Shown one piece after another: positions 39,259 through 50,666 of a stretch of DNA of 64,000 nucleotides. Under the pieces are notes generated by a model. It saw nothing but the letters and a program-made list of their open reading frames with translations. It did not search any database and was not told where the DNA came from. The DNA is from Scleromitrula shiraiana (lineage: Eukaryota > Ascomycota > Leotiomycetes > Helotiales > Sclerotiniaceae), in the NCBI GenBank assembly GCA_028455995.1, contig JABELC010000005.1, positions 3,553,714 through 3,617,713 on the forward strand, written 5' to 3'. Position 1 is the stretch's first letter; each line of letters starts with the position of its first letter. Made by a program: the position numbers and the translations under genes.

Positions 39259-40925
39259 CTAGGCATTGCTGCGATTTCGTTTATGAGATCGATCACCAGA
39301 AGACTCTGCTTTTCGCTTTCCGGCTTGATTTGCTGACATGAGAGATTTTGGTTTCATCTGTGGAGTAAGCGAATTGTTAAGTGATCTTAGGTGTCCATCT
39401 TTAACACCTCGAATGGTATTAGTGCCGAATGCGAGTGCATCATGTGAGATCATGTTGCTGTTGAGAAGGCGTTGACTTTGTTGATTATGACGGAATGCGC
39501 CGACTGGATTTCGATCCAAATGTTCTAAAAGTGGATGAACCTGATCTTCACTTCTGGAAATTGCTGGTCGAGCAGGAGTAGATGATGGTTCGATTGAAGT
39601 GAGGTCATCTTCTTCCTCTTCGGAATCTATTGTTTTATCCATATGCAATAAATCGTTCCATTGAAGAGAGTCGTCCATGTCGTAACTATTATCCTCAAGA
39701 GATGAATCTCCATCGACGCTAGCATGGTCGTCCTCAGTAAAGTTATATCCCGAGAAGAATGCTTCTGGTTGAACCATAGGTTGATCGAAAGCAAATGACA
39801 TATCATAAGGGTTGCCTTGCATTGCACTCATCATGACATTGGCTTGGTTGCTTAGTACTGGTGAAAATTCATCCATAACTCCATTTCTGACTGAAGAAGG
39901 TCGCTCTGAATCATTAGTCTTAAGTTGAGTTGATACATTGGAAGAGTAAAGGAGATTGTTTCCATTATCATCCATGATTACGAATGGAATGTTGGTGTCG
40001 TGGTACCAAGTAATCACATCTGGTTGGCCTACGCGACGTATGATACGCATACCAATAGATGCGGGAGGTCCAGGAGAATCTCCTCTGATGCCTGAATCGG
40101 TTGTATCTGGTCTGTTATCCTTCCAATCTTCTTCATCCGTTGTGTAACCACCATCATCAGCTGCAAGCATCCTTCATTAGCATTTGGCTCAACTAAGCGG
40201 TTGGGCCACCAAAACTTACATTCATATCCCGAAGATGATGTAGAATCCTCGCTATCACTACCACTCTCACTATCACTTTCGATATCGATGGCAGCAAAAT
40301 TTTCTTCGGGTGAAGCTTCAAGATCACTACTATTTCCCCAATAAGAATCATGATGCTGATCATCATTAAGATCATCATCCTCCAATCCTCTAGCGATATG
40401 ATTAGGGAGAGCATCGGCATTCATAAATGGATTCGCCTTAGGATCGCGGATATCGAAAAGATCGGGAAACCATTCTTCATCATCGTTGGAATCAATGCTA
40501 CTGCTGTCGGAAAGATCGAACGTAACTCGTTTTCTCTTTGATAATGGAGAATCCCCTTCTGTACTCTCAAAAAAACCAACATCACCTTCCAGAACTTCTT
40601 CATCCGAATCCGGAATTCCTGCCCAATCCTCGTATTCTACTTGTCCATTTGCACGTGGTGTATCTTGGGCATCAGTGTCGTCTTGAACAGTATCCAAATC
40701 ATCATCTTCCTCGGCAGATTCAAACATGGCAGCTTCTTCATATTTCTCCACAGGCCCCCCGGCCCCCCGCAATACATCTGGGTCGTCGTCTGAATCGTTG
40801 TCTTCGTCATCACTGATCATATCCACAGCCCCATATGAAGAATCGGAGGAATAATCGAAAGTTTTCTTGACTTTGCGAGACTTCGTGGGCGTCTTAAAAG
40901 CATCGCGGCCCTTTCTTGAAGACAT
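39259..40925 (-). CDS. Acidic Ser/Asp-rich putative nuclear protein of unknown function
   Basis: Two exons: 40925-40220 and 40160-39259, 535 aa. The start is the ATG at 40923-40925 in a CAACAATGTCTTC-like context; the frame upstream of it has no earlier ATG. Donor GTAAGT and acceptor CAG join GYES to DDGGYTTDEEDW, which reads naturally. The N-terminus is basic (KGRDAFKTPTKSRKVKK); most of the rest is dense Asp/Glu/Ser. A less acidic patch, RIIRRVGQPDVITWYHD, looks folded, and the end carries a basic nuclear-localisation-like tail (GKRKAESSGDRSHKRNR). Many SD/SE sites suggest CK2 phosphorylation. I do not recognise the family. Confidence 0.8.
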
Positions 40926-43900
40926 TGTGAAGGTGGATATTGAATGACGCAATTGAGAGAAGGTAGTTTTCGTATGTATTAAGCTGAAAATGCTTTTGAA
41001 AAATCGTTGTTAATGTGTGCTGAGGTAGAAAAAGTGGTTGAAAGTTTGTAAATGTATGTAGATAGGTGTAAAAGGTGAGGTGAGTGAATTATATTGGATT
41101 CGTTTCCAAAAAGATCAATTCAATTACTACAGGTGGTAGGTAGCTTTATTATTAAGTATGATAAGTATAATAAGTATGAACTTCGAGACTGGAGAATTGA
41201 GAGGAGGAAGAACAAGAATAGGTAGAGGTAATTGTTGTTGTCTTGATTGACCTTGGATTCGTTTCGTACGCTGTTGGTTCGATTTGAGCTTTGATTCTCG
41301 AAAGAATCTGCTAAGATTGCAAAAGTAGAAACTATTTATTAAATTGATTGAATTATAAACTGATCAATGTATCATATCAGTCTGCCAAAAGAAAAGAATG
41401 GGCTGATGTGCTCATAGACAGTGAAAAGTCTGAATACTTCGTCAAGTGTCGATTGGAATTGATTGAATCTCTCTCTTTATATTTTTGTTTTACTCGTTGG
41501 CTGAAGGGACTACAGGTATGCTCGGTGAGCATACCTGCAGTAGTTATTCACAAACCGACGATGGCCCCAGGCATGGTCTCGACGAAGATATTAATTTATT
41601 TTCTGAATGATTAAGATAAATTTGTTTAAGGTGACTTCGTTGTCTTTTTTGTGTGGTGGTTGTTAATGTTGGAAGGAAAAAAGAAGAAGAGGAGGGAGAA
41701 GGGATTATTTTTTTTTTCTCTTGGAAGGGGGGTTGAATAACTTTTTTTTTTTCATAAATTGTGGGCGCTAATACAATTCCGTATCAGAAAGCTAAAGAGC
41801 TATGATACTATGATATTATGATATTATGATATTATGAAATTATGAAATTATGAAATTATGAAATTATGAAATTATGCTCCACTCCGACATAATAAATTCT
41901 GGGTACTAGTAATTGAAAACTTTATTATCATTAATCCTAGTTACATCATCAATTTATGGGGTAAATTTGATTCGAAACGTTTAATTTATCATCATTGATT
42001 GGATACAATTAATTTTTACCTATTTTTACTCACCGCTATTACATAATTTCTATGTATAATGTATAAATTATCTATGTATGTATAAAATATCTATGTATGT
42101 ATAAAATTGAATACTTGACTTCTTTTGCATGAAGACTTTGGGAAGGGTGTTCTTTCATTCAGTGCACTCACTGTATTTCATATTTATCATACCTACTTTC
42201 ATAGGTATGTAAGGATTTCATATTCAATAATCACAAGAGAACAAATTTATTGACCTATATTCCATTCACTCCAGTTACAATACATCATCATATCTAAAAA
42301 GTACAAGATCTCATCTCCCTCTCTATGAACTCATACAACACTTTTTCCGTACCTCCTTTGGGTAACATTGAAAAGTAATGCAGTACTATGTAAGTACTAG
42401 ATACATACTAATGGAAAGTTCATTGGCCTAAATCAATTTCCATTAAGTCATCGAAACCTTGAATACATGGTGTAGAGACTACTTTGGTAGGTCAAAGGCT
42501 AAAGAGGAGTTAAAAAGTTTGACATATTATCGCGTGCATTAATATTCGTCAGAGGAAGATCTATCATGTAGATTAGAATCATAGAAGAGAAAAGAAGTGA
42601 ATACAAGAGCAGCGAGTGGGCATGAAAAGTCCCACCAGAAAAAAAATGAAGAATTTTCAATACATGAGATAAGATCAAAATGGTATGACAAAAAACCTCA
42701 AGAGGCGAGTACAGAGGGGTAAAAATGTTCTCGAATCTTCAATCTCGAATCAATCACGAATTTCATGTGGAGAATATTAACATATTGCGGGGATCATCTA
42801 GAATATAACCACATCAGAGCAATTTACAAGGAATAATTGAAGCCAACGAAAATAACAACGCTGACAATCTTTGATTCTTTCTCATTTATATGCACAAGAG
42901 GTTAGAGAAAAGATGAAAAAGTTATAGGGGAATTTGCATGTTTTCTTTATATGGCGTGCGTATTACTTGAAGTAAGGAAGGGTAAAATCGATAGATCATC
43001 ATTTTTTATTTCTATAGATTGCAAGACATCCGCCATTGAAGCTCTAGGGCTATTATTGTAACTTCATCTTGTACTACTTGAGTATCAAATACTCTACGTA
43101 CACAGTAATAAACCCAGTCTCAAAGACAACATCTTCGCCTCTCCTTTCTACGCGAAGCACTTGAGCCTCATCTCATCTGACTTCTATACATTCCATACCT
43201 TACCTTGAAACTTTTCCCAAGCATTTAAATCCATATCCATCTCCAGGACCCAAAGAGATTTACATCTGCTGTAACAACAGAATAATCCTTTCATATCTTT
43301 AGTACTCATACTTAGCTATGTCACTACTCTACTGACCGAGTCATACACTATGACTCTACTTCTGACTCTTTTATCCATGAGCTCCGAAATAACATAGATC
43401 AATCACTAACTGTACTTAACTAAGTCATCAAATCATGAATACCAACACCATCCCCAATTCCCTTAATATCCCTCACGCAAAAAAAAAAAATAGAAAGTAA
43501 AAAAAAAAGACCTTTACGTTCGCCTGATTGACCCCTCATCAACATCGTCATCACGACTCAATTTTCACAATAAAAATGGAGATTCAATGAATAAAAGTGG
43601 AGTAAGGGTCTTTTTTCAATCTATCTCGATTCCTAATTTTCTATTTCGAGCCTGACTGGTGTGTTCTTATCATGTGGGGTATGTAATAATTATACAAACC
43701 TAATCTTGAAGAGAAGAGAGGGAATTATGAAGGGGTGGGGAGGGGGAGGGAAATGGTCTGTGCTGCATATGGAATTGAATTCTGTTTTCCGCCCCGCTGT
43801 GCTGCTTCTAGGCGGTACTCGAGTAGATGGAATCAATATTAACGAAACATTTCGGAGGTACATGAGTAGAGTTGAGTTAAGTTTATTGAATAATTCATTA

Positions 43901-44276
43901 TATAAAACATAATGTACATATCGAGTTGAGTATCGGATCGAACATTTGAATTGGGGTGAGTTTTTCACTTAGAGGTTATGATATTGATATGATACCGACC
44001 GGCCTATGACGATTTCCCTCCGTTTGTCAATATCATTACTGGCAGTATTCATTCGGAATACTACGGATGCCAAGGTTTCCCAAACCAAGTCAACTACTAA
44101 ATCAATTTTATATTAGCTTTCCTGAGCTTTCTCAATTCGATCCAATTCATTTCTTTCCATTTCTTCTTGGCTGGCTGGCTCAAACTATATTTGAGTTGCA
44201 AACATCCACTGGCCAAGTTTCCCCACTTCCCCTCCTTTTTCCCCTGTCCTCTCCACCCCTCCCACACTCTCCCTCC
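40926..44276. other. Long intergenic region with an 8-bp repeat and a hairpin
   Basis: About 3.35 kb with no recognised gene. It holds an 8-bp tandem array (TATGATAT then TATGAAAT units, about 41810-41876), the hairpin at 41513-41537, two TCTATGTATGTATAAAAT units (about 42068-42106), and several poly-A/poly-T runs. Confidence 0.55.
41513..41537. other. Perfect 11-bp inverted repeat with 3-base loop
   Basis: CAGGTATGCTC, then GGT, then GAGCATACCTG. It could be a hairpin or a dimer binding site. It lies about 590 bp upstream of the acidic nuclear protein start on the minus strand. No poly-T follows, so it is not an obvious terminator. Confidence 0.7.
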
Positions 44277-44705
44277 TTATTCTTCTTTTCCACCGCCCTC
44301 CTCCCCATCATCACCATCACCACCATCGCCACCGAAACCAAACTTCTCCCATAAAACCCTTCCCCAAAATATACTTTCCATGGTTCCTACAATCGATAGA
44401 CATATTATCATCACAATTTTAACTGTTGTTGTCGCACCTAGTTCTTTAAAATTTGCTGTTGGGAGCGTTGGATTTGTGTTTTCGTGGTCATTGTTTTTGG
44501 GTATTGATTTTGATCGTCGACTTAGATTTGGTTGTGGTTGGTGGTTATTGGAAATTGTGCTATGATATTGATGTTGATATTTGATATTTCTGTTGAATCG
44601 CCGTGATGGTGTTGGAAATATGAAGATTTGTTGACGGGTAGAGAATGGAGTACTAGTACTGGGACAGGGAAGTAAAGATCGAGATCTGTTTATAATCTTC
44701 CACAT
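44277..44705 (-). CDS. Small putative mitochondrial membrane protein
   Basis: Single frame of 142 aa. The N-terminus is rich in Arg and Ser and lacks acids (MWKIINRSRSLLPC...RRFNRN...YHST), as expected for a mitochondrial targeting sequence. A hydrophobic segment IVMIICLSIVGTMESIFWG (about residues 97-115) is probably a single membrane span, preceded by LGATTTVK. The tail is Gly/Asp/Glu-rich. I recall similar small fungal proteins with a conserved T-V-K-hydrophobic-E-x-x-FW segment but no function. Two plus-strand ORFs overlap it antisense and look less protein-like. Confidence 0.55.
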   Translation of the reverse strand: MWKIINRSRSLLPCPSTSTPFSTRQQIFIFPTPSRRFNRNIKYQHQYHSTISNNHQPQPNLSRRSKSIPKNNDHENTNPTLPTANFKELGATTTVKIVMIICLSIVGTMESIFWGRVLWEKFGFGGDGGDGDDGEEGGGKEE

Positions 44706-45715
44706 CTTGTTTTCTCTTTCTTAGGAAACCCAGTATTTGTTAAGAAGTTGATTCTTTTTTATGATGAATTGAGATATAGAAATCTTCAAGTTCTCGTAGT
44801 TGGAAGATCTTTACTACTCGAGAATGAGCTTGCGACGACGTCAATTTTAATTACATTGTCGATCAGGTCGTACACGCTTAAAATCTCATCTCAAAGGATT
44901 CGAGCAGCTGATTGAATTGACTCATTCATGACATAGTCATCAACCGATTCTTTCCGATTGATACCACTTTTGTTCAAACATTTATCTATCTATGCCAGCG
45001 CTAGATCATTGAAAGGAAAACGCAGATTTATCTAGGAGTCTAGAACGGATATTGGAATATTGAAGATTTCGTTTTATTTGTTCTCTCGGTCTTCTCAAAT
45101 GTCTACCGAGTGTAATACGATGTGATTATTGATATAGATGGATATTTCTTGGCTTGCATCTTCCGTTTTGTCTGCCATTTATTCCAAGACGTTATTAAGT
45201 ACCGATAACTACTTTCTTACCTAGAATTAGATATAGTCGCCTTGCATATGCTCAATCATATATTCTTATTGCACCAACGGCTTAACTATCAAGCTGAAAA
45301 GATCGCAATTGTTAAATTTAACATGAAAGTTCCACTAGAAATTTCGATCAGAGGTATCTATCCTCTAAGCCGATGATATACATGCTTCAATTTGCTACAG
45401 GAAACTTGCCCTACCATCTAGGATCTAGATCTCTCGATGATGATGAAGATGCAAGATCGATGTCATATACCTATTTATGGTATTATTGGCAATTGTGACC
45501 GATGCTGTTACACCAATTTCCCAATGATATATAAAATGTCATTTCATGTACAACCAAATTACCCTTAATATACCACAAGATGTCTTAATCAAGGTTCTTA
45601 GGCTCTGAACTTGCCGCACTACAGTTTTCTTCTCATTCAGCTCATCTTCCTTCAACTCCCAGAATCAAGGTAATCAATTCTCAAACTCCAAAAGCAGCGC
45701 AATTAAGCAAATAAA
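44706..45715. other. Divergent intergenic region
   Basis: About 1 kb between the small mitochondrial-type gene (minus) and the Cys-tailed protein gene (plus). No gene or repeat seen. Confidence 0.5.
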
Positions 45716-46348
45716 ATGGAAGCATCAACTCCCATACCTCCACCTCGCAACCGTTCACGTCCTTCAACACCGGGAGCTTCCTTCCTCCACACCGCATCAA
45801 TCCAACCCACAATCAATCAACCATCACTGCCCTCAAACACCGCCATGGCAAGCACCCCCAATACCTCAACACCACCTCCATGTTCTCCATCTAAGATCCG
45901 CAGAAAGGAAATCTCTGGTGCAATGTCAAAGACTTCCTTGGCACTTTCAATACCTGATGAAGATAGTTTCGGTCATCCGAGTATTGAGTTACCGGGATTA
46001 GGGAGCTCGAGAGAATTGGGACCGGGAAGAGGAGTAGGAGGAGGAGTAGGAAATGGGTCGTTGAGAATTGAAGAGAGGAGATCGATTGTAGTTGTGGAAG
46101 AAGAAGTTAAAGAGGATGCAATATCTGAGGATGTCAATATGAAAGGTTTGGATATGAAAAGTGGTGGAGGGAACGATGGATTAGGGAAGAAAAAACTTGG
46201 TGTTAAAAGGGATGAAAGGATGAAAAATAATGGTCTTGATGGGGGGATGGCTAGTTTCGATTTCGATGATGATATTGAATATGAGGGATTATATGGGTGG
46301 TTGAAGAAGACGTGGGGATCGATTAGATTGAAGTGTTGTTGTCAATAA
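45716..46348 (+). CDS. Unknown protein with C-terminal cysteine cluster
   Basis: Single frame of 210 aa from ATG 45716 (context AAAATGG). The N-terminal half is Pro/Ser/Thr-rich (STPIPPPRNRSRPSTPG, TPPPCSPSKIRRKEI). A possibly conserved patch is SKTSLALSIPDEDSFGHP. The C-terminus reads EGLYGWLKKTWGSIRLKCCCQ: an amphipathic segment followed by three cysteines, which suggests membrane attachment by palmitoylation. The triplet is too near the end to be a CaaX box. No family is recognised. Codon use looks genuine in the 3' half. Confidence 0.65.
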   Translation: MEASTPIPPPRNRSRPSTPGASFLHTASIQPTINQPSLPSNTAMASTPNTSTPPPCSPSKIRRKEISGAMSKTSLALSIPDEDSFGHPSIELPGLGSSRELGPGRGVGGGVGNGSLRIEERRSIVVVEEEVKEDAISEDVNMKGLDMKSGGGNDGLGKKKLGVKRDERMKNNGLDGGMASFDFDDDIEYEGLYGWLKKTWGSIRLKCCCQ

Positions 46349-47800
46349 GTCGGTGGCATGTCAATGTCACTAGTTTGGTGCTATATAGTCTTTGTAATAT
46401 ATATCAATTTATCTTAATACATCGTGTGGATATCTTGGATGAAAATCCTCATCAGTAAACGATAGCGAGGAAAGGAAGATATCTCTTGAGGATGCATACG
46501 TTCAGATTGTTACCTTGAGGCTTGAGGCTTGAACTAAAGAAAGTCATTACGACCCGCAGCCTTCCTTCCCGCTCTGACAGCAGGAACCATTACGGCCTAG
46601 AACTAGAACGACGAATACAGCGACTACAATAAACTACATCCCACGTTCTCATCTAATCATGCATCCTCACCGGACGGACATGGACAAATCCATTACTATA
46701 CACCCAATATACGGCTTTTATACGCGAAGAAAGTAAAAGCCTCATATTAAGTAATAGCTCTACTAAAATCCAGAGACAAAAAAACCAGCCCGCCCCGTTC
46801 TGTTTGCACAACTCATCAATTCTTCGAAATACAGTCCAGACCACTGATAATATATATATTCTACCGAATTTCTTCATACTTACGGCACAGTGCAGTACAT
46901 TGCAGTCAATAACAACCACTGGTAACGTACTAAAGTTCGAATAAATTTATGCATGCATTTTAAAAAAACGTTTCTAGTAAACGTTGCACAGTTCAGGGCA
47001 GACTAATTGCGATGCAGAGCAGCGAAAAGTATCCCCGATTCCTATCAATTCCTTATCCGATTTTTCATATCTCTCTTCAATATCGATTTATCTCCTTATC
47101 TATCTGTCGGTTCAAATATACCGAGAGGAGACCAAGGTACAGACCCTTATTTTTCTCTTGTCCATATTAAAAATCTCTGCATGTCTTCGGGAATTTTCCA
47201 ATTGCATACCGAGTAACATAATTCCCAGCTCCGTCCTTCTTATTGATGAGGCGAGAGTTAGATGGTAAAGACTGGGTTCATACCTAGGTAGAGAAAAGTT
47301 TCTTGACCGCCAGCTTTCCGTTTGGTTTCCGTTTGGCGAGGTGCATGCCATGATTATGCATCTACAACTACATATGCGTTTATCGGCTGCAACTTGAAAG
47401 GTGCTGAATAAGACTGGAATATTGAAAATCCGAAATCTCTATCCCAGTGGATTGCCTTTCCCAATCAATCTATCATACCCTATGATGAGATTTTAGTACC
47501 TGGATATCTATCCATGCTATTGGCATGAATCATGATTTGTTCATTGTTTCTGAATGGCATGTCCATGGTATGTCTGTGTGTTGGTGGTGTAGAAGCTGTT
47601 GTAGTAAGCAGAATACTAAGACTGCTCATTTGAAATACGAGGTGGGTTGGAATGGGTTGGATTAGTATGGAATATATCGAGCAGATTTGATCGAGATGAA
47701 TGGCATCGGTCTGATGAATACCACTTGGCTTGGTGGATATGCGGAAAATTTATTTCTCCACTTAAAGATCTAAAGATCAAAATATTGGTCTTGGGATTTG
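46349..47800. other. Intergenic region
   Basis: About 1.45 kb; only short ORFs with no motif. No repeats of note. Confidence 0.45.
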
Positions 47801-47810
47801 TATAAAAGGG
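47801..47810 (+). promoter_or_regulatory. TATA box of the small secreted protein gene
   Basis: TATAAAAGGG lies about 155 bp before the ATG at 47961, with a TCTTCATCTTCA leader between. The match is strong but function is inferred. Confidence 0.5.
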
Positions 47811-47960
47811 AAGGCTTGTCCGACTTTGGGTTATAGTTCTTCATCTTCATCTTCATCTTCTTCATCAATAAGAACAAGAACAAGGTTCAAAACCATCTCA
47901 CTCAATACCAAGAAACCAACCCAACAAACCATCCATCACTCCCACCAAACAACCATCAAA

Positions 47961-48490
47961 ATGCGCACCTCATTCCTCACCACCCTCCTCTCTCTCACCA
48001 CCCTCACCCTCTCCACCCCCATAACCATAACCCCCAACGCCAAACGCGACACCGCAGAACTTTGCATCCTCTCCAACTGTTACAACACCCTAACCTCTAC
48101 GTCTCCACCTTCTGATACTACCCCAACTTCCTCCCCGATTCCCCCAAACCCCAAGCCACCGCCGTTATCTCCTCCACCAGCGCTGTCGTTTTCGAGCGTC
48201 TCACGCTTGATATCACGACTCCGTCTATCCTTAAGATGAGCATTCCGTCTAATGCTACGGCCGCTGCTTATTTGAGTATTGTGGCGAGCGCAAGTACGAG
48301 TTCGTTTGCGGGTGCTAGTGCAGCGATCAAGGGAGTTGGGAGCTCTTTTATGTGCCTGAGACCGGGGTTAACTGTTATTATAACTATGGTGTTAGGGATG
48401 TGAGTATTTTTCTTTCATCGGTGTTAAAAATATGCCAGTGTGTTGCTGATTCTAAACTGCTAGAACCAAACCGAAGACGAAGAACCTTAA
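47961..48490 (+). pseudogene. Small secreted protein gene, frame disrupted
   Basis: ATG 47961 opens a clear signal peptide (MRTSFLTTLLSLTTLTLSTP), then TPNAKRDTAELCILSNCYNTL with two cysteines. The frame then becomes Pro-rich and stops. In another frame, starting around 48115, the sequence reads as a plausible protein (YPNFLPDSPKPQATAVI, VVFERLTLDITTPS, ASASTSSFAGAS...GVGSSF). A third shift near 48343-48347 continues YVPETGVNCYYNYGVRD. A good intron follows (48400-48463, GTGAGT...TAG), and the last exon encodes NQTEDEEP then stop. Two single-base-type shifts are needed, so it is either a recent pseudogene or affected by sequence errors. The intact protein would be about 155 aa, secreted, with a Cys pair at each end. 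Confidence 0.6.
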
Positions 48491-48841
48491 GCGTGTTAAA
48501 AGTAGAAGGGGACCGTTATTATTTGCATCTTAATGCAACTTGATGTCAAGGAATACATGATTTGAGAATAATTTGGGGCAGTGGCGGATAAAACTTTTAT
48601 GGGATCATGATAGGATGGGTTTTGATGGCTAGACTTGCTCGATGATTTATGACGACGATGATGATGATCTAATGGCGATGGATATAATGAATATACGAGA
48701 TAAGGACAAGTTGTTTTAATGTTACATCCAAATACTGGCACGCTGCCCATATCGAATATTCATGATCTCCCCATCATCCCGCCCTGATATTCATACCTCC
48801 ACCCTCCACCCTCCAACAACCAACCTCCTCCCACATCCATC

Positions 48842-49942
48842 TCAAATCCTCGACCTAACAGGCATAAACCCAACCATATCCCAAAACTCCCTCGAATCAT
48901 AACCCCTCCCCAATTCCTCCAGCGATCTCGGTAAAGCCCTCACCCCCTTCTCCTTCATCAATTCACCCACCCATTTAATCTGTCGTTCTTCCATTTTGTG
49001 GTTCCCGTTCTCGGAGTCGATTTCTCCGCTGTAGCCTAGAATTAATGCCCACCAGTCGTAGATTAGGATGTCGGTTAGAATCTGGGGAGGGGCGGGGGCT
49101 GTTAGTATATATTATAATTCTGGATGCCGTTACATTCTCGAAAAAAGGGAGTACTAGTAAAAGAAAAGAAGAAACCAGGAACGAAAATCGAGGAATAAAA
49201 AGAGAAAGGATGAAAAATAACATACCCATCTCTCCCCTCTCGCTCTCTCCCAATTCTTCCCCCCATCCCCAAAAAATACCCCCAAAACCCCCCGAGCAAC
49301 ATCAACCCCATGAACCATATGTAAAGCCCCCTTCCCCCCCAACATCTCCTTCGTCCCCGCAACCCTCTCAATCCAATGCTTAGGACTTCTCTCTCCACCC
49401 CACAGTCCACTTAGGTTTAGCACGCAGCCTCCTAGGGCGAGAAGCTCGTCCTCGGCGATGGCGCGGGGGTTGGACGTGTCGTAGGCGGAATGCCGGGTTG
49501 TGTATTTGAAGGGTTTTTTCTCCGTGTCTTTGGAGGTGGTGATGGTAGGCTCAGAGGGATCGGGAGGGATGTTGAAAATTCCTGAACTTCCTAATTGAAT
49601 AAAACGATACTTATCCTTCTTCTCCAATTCATCACCACCACCCCCCCTACTCCCAACATACCCCCCAACCAGCCTCCCACTCAGCCCCCTCCCCCTCAAC
49701 GGAAACGTAACCAACACATTCCGCGCCTCCGGTAACCTCTCAAATCGCCGCCTCAATTCTTCATCGTCAGCAGAGGGGTCGAAAATAAATTTATAGGTTC
49801 CGTCCCGACCGCTGGTGGAAGTAGCTGCGTGGGTTAGAGAACGGGATTGCAAGAGTGGGAGTAGGAATTGGTAGGTCCAGCCTGCGCCGAGGATTAGGAT
49901 GTCGACTTTGGGAGTGCTGATGTTGGTGGTGCTGGGGTGCAT
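48842..49942 (-). CDS. Rossmann-fold NAD(P)-binding protein, epimerase/YeeZ-like
   Basis: Two exons: 49942-49226 and 49081-48842, 318 aa; donor GTATGT, CTAAC branch site and CAG acceptor, intron 144 bp. The N-terminus has a beta strand and nucleotide loop (VDILILGAGWTYQFLLPLLQ), with the Gly-rich GAGW variant in place of GxxGxxG. Later segments YRFIQLGSSGIFNIP, RHSAYDTSNPRAIAEDELLALGG and LNLSGLWGGERSPKHWIERV match the layout of extended short-chain dehydrogenase/epimerase-like proteins. After the intron: ILTDILIYDWWALIL and EERQIKWVGELM. Substrate unknown; cytosolic by default. Confidence 0.8.
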
Positions 49943-50666
49943 GGTTCCGCCGCCCTAGTGTGGTGGTGGGTTTGTGTTATTTTTTGGTTGGTGGATGGAA
50001 TGATGCAGAGATTACGAGGAATTGGGATTTTATTGTTTACTAACCATTTTTATGTATTAATATTGATGCTGGGTGTTGATTTGGGAGAATGTAGAATACT
50101 TTAAAACGTGATATTTTTGTTTGGTCGCGGTGATTTGGATCGAGGTTGATATAATGACGTCTTATATGCGATGAGGTGAAAGGGTATTTTCACGGGATTT
50201 TTCGAGAGATTTTTTTTATTGCAACAATGATGAATTTCTGTCCTCCAGATGATTGAGCAGAGGTTAATAGTGATATTCGAGAATTCTATAAGGAATTAAC
50301 GACGGATTGAGTTCCACTTTAGATATTGTATCGTCATTATCACGTGCAAGTACAAATAGATCACTATGAACAGAGTCTAAAGGGTGGGAGCAGAGAGTAT
50401 CAGGAGGTATATGGCTTGTAAAGAACCATGAATTGTGTCTCATATACCTATACTCAATATCTTGTAGAAGCCCAAAAAAGACCCCAGCATACAATTTTTC
50501 CCATTTTCCCGTTTTCCCGCTCATCCCAATTATCCCACCTATACCCCATACCCCATATCATCCAAAAAATCTATACGCCAATGACATTATCTATGATCTC
50601 TTTAAAGGATCTAATTCTTTTGTCTGTCCCATAGTATTTTTGTACCCAAAATAAATTCATAACAAT
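49943..50666. other. Intergenic region between two minus-strand genes
   Basis: About 0.7 kb holding the promoter of the Rossmann-fold gene and the 3' end of the kinase gene. Nothing else seen. Confidence 0.5.

Noticed and set aside
44067..44565. Two overlapping plus-strand frames
   Set aside because: Antisense to a more protein-like minus-strand frame, and dominated by Pro/Ser/Thr from a C/T-rich stretch.
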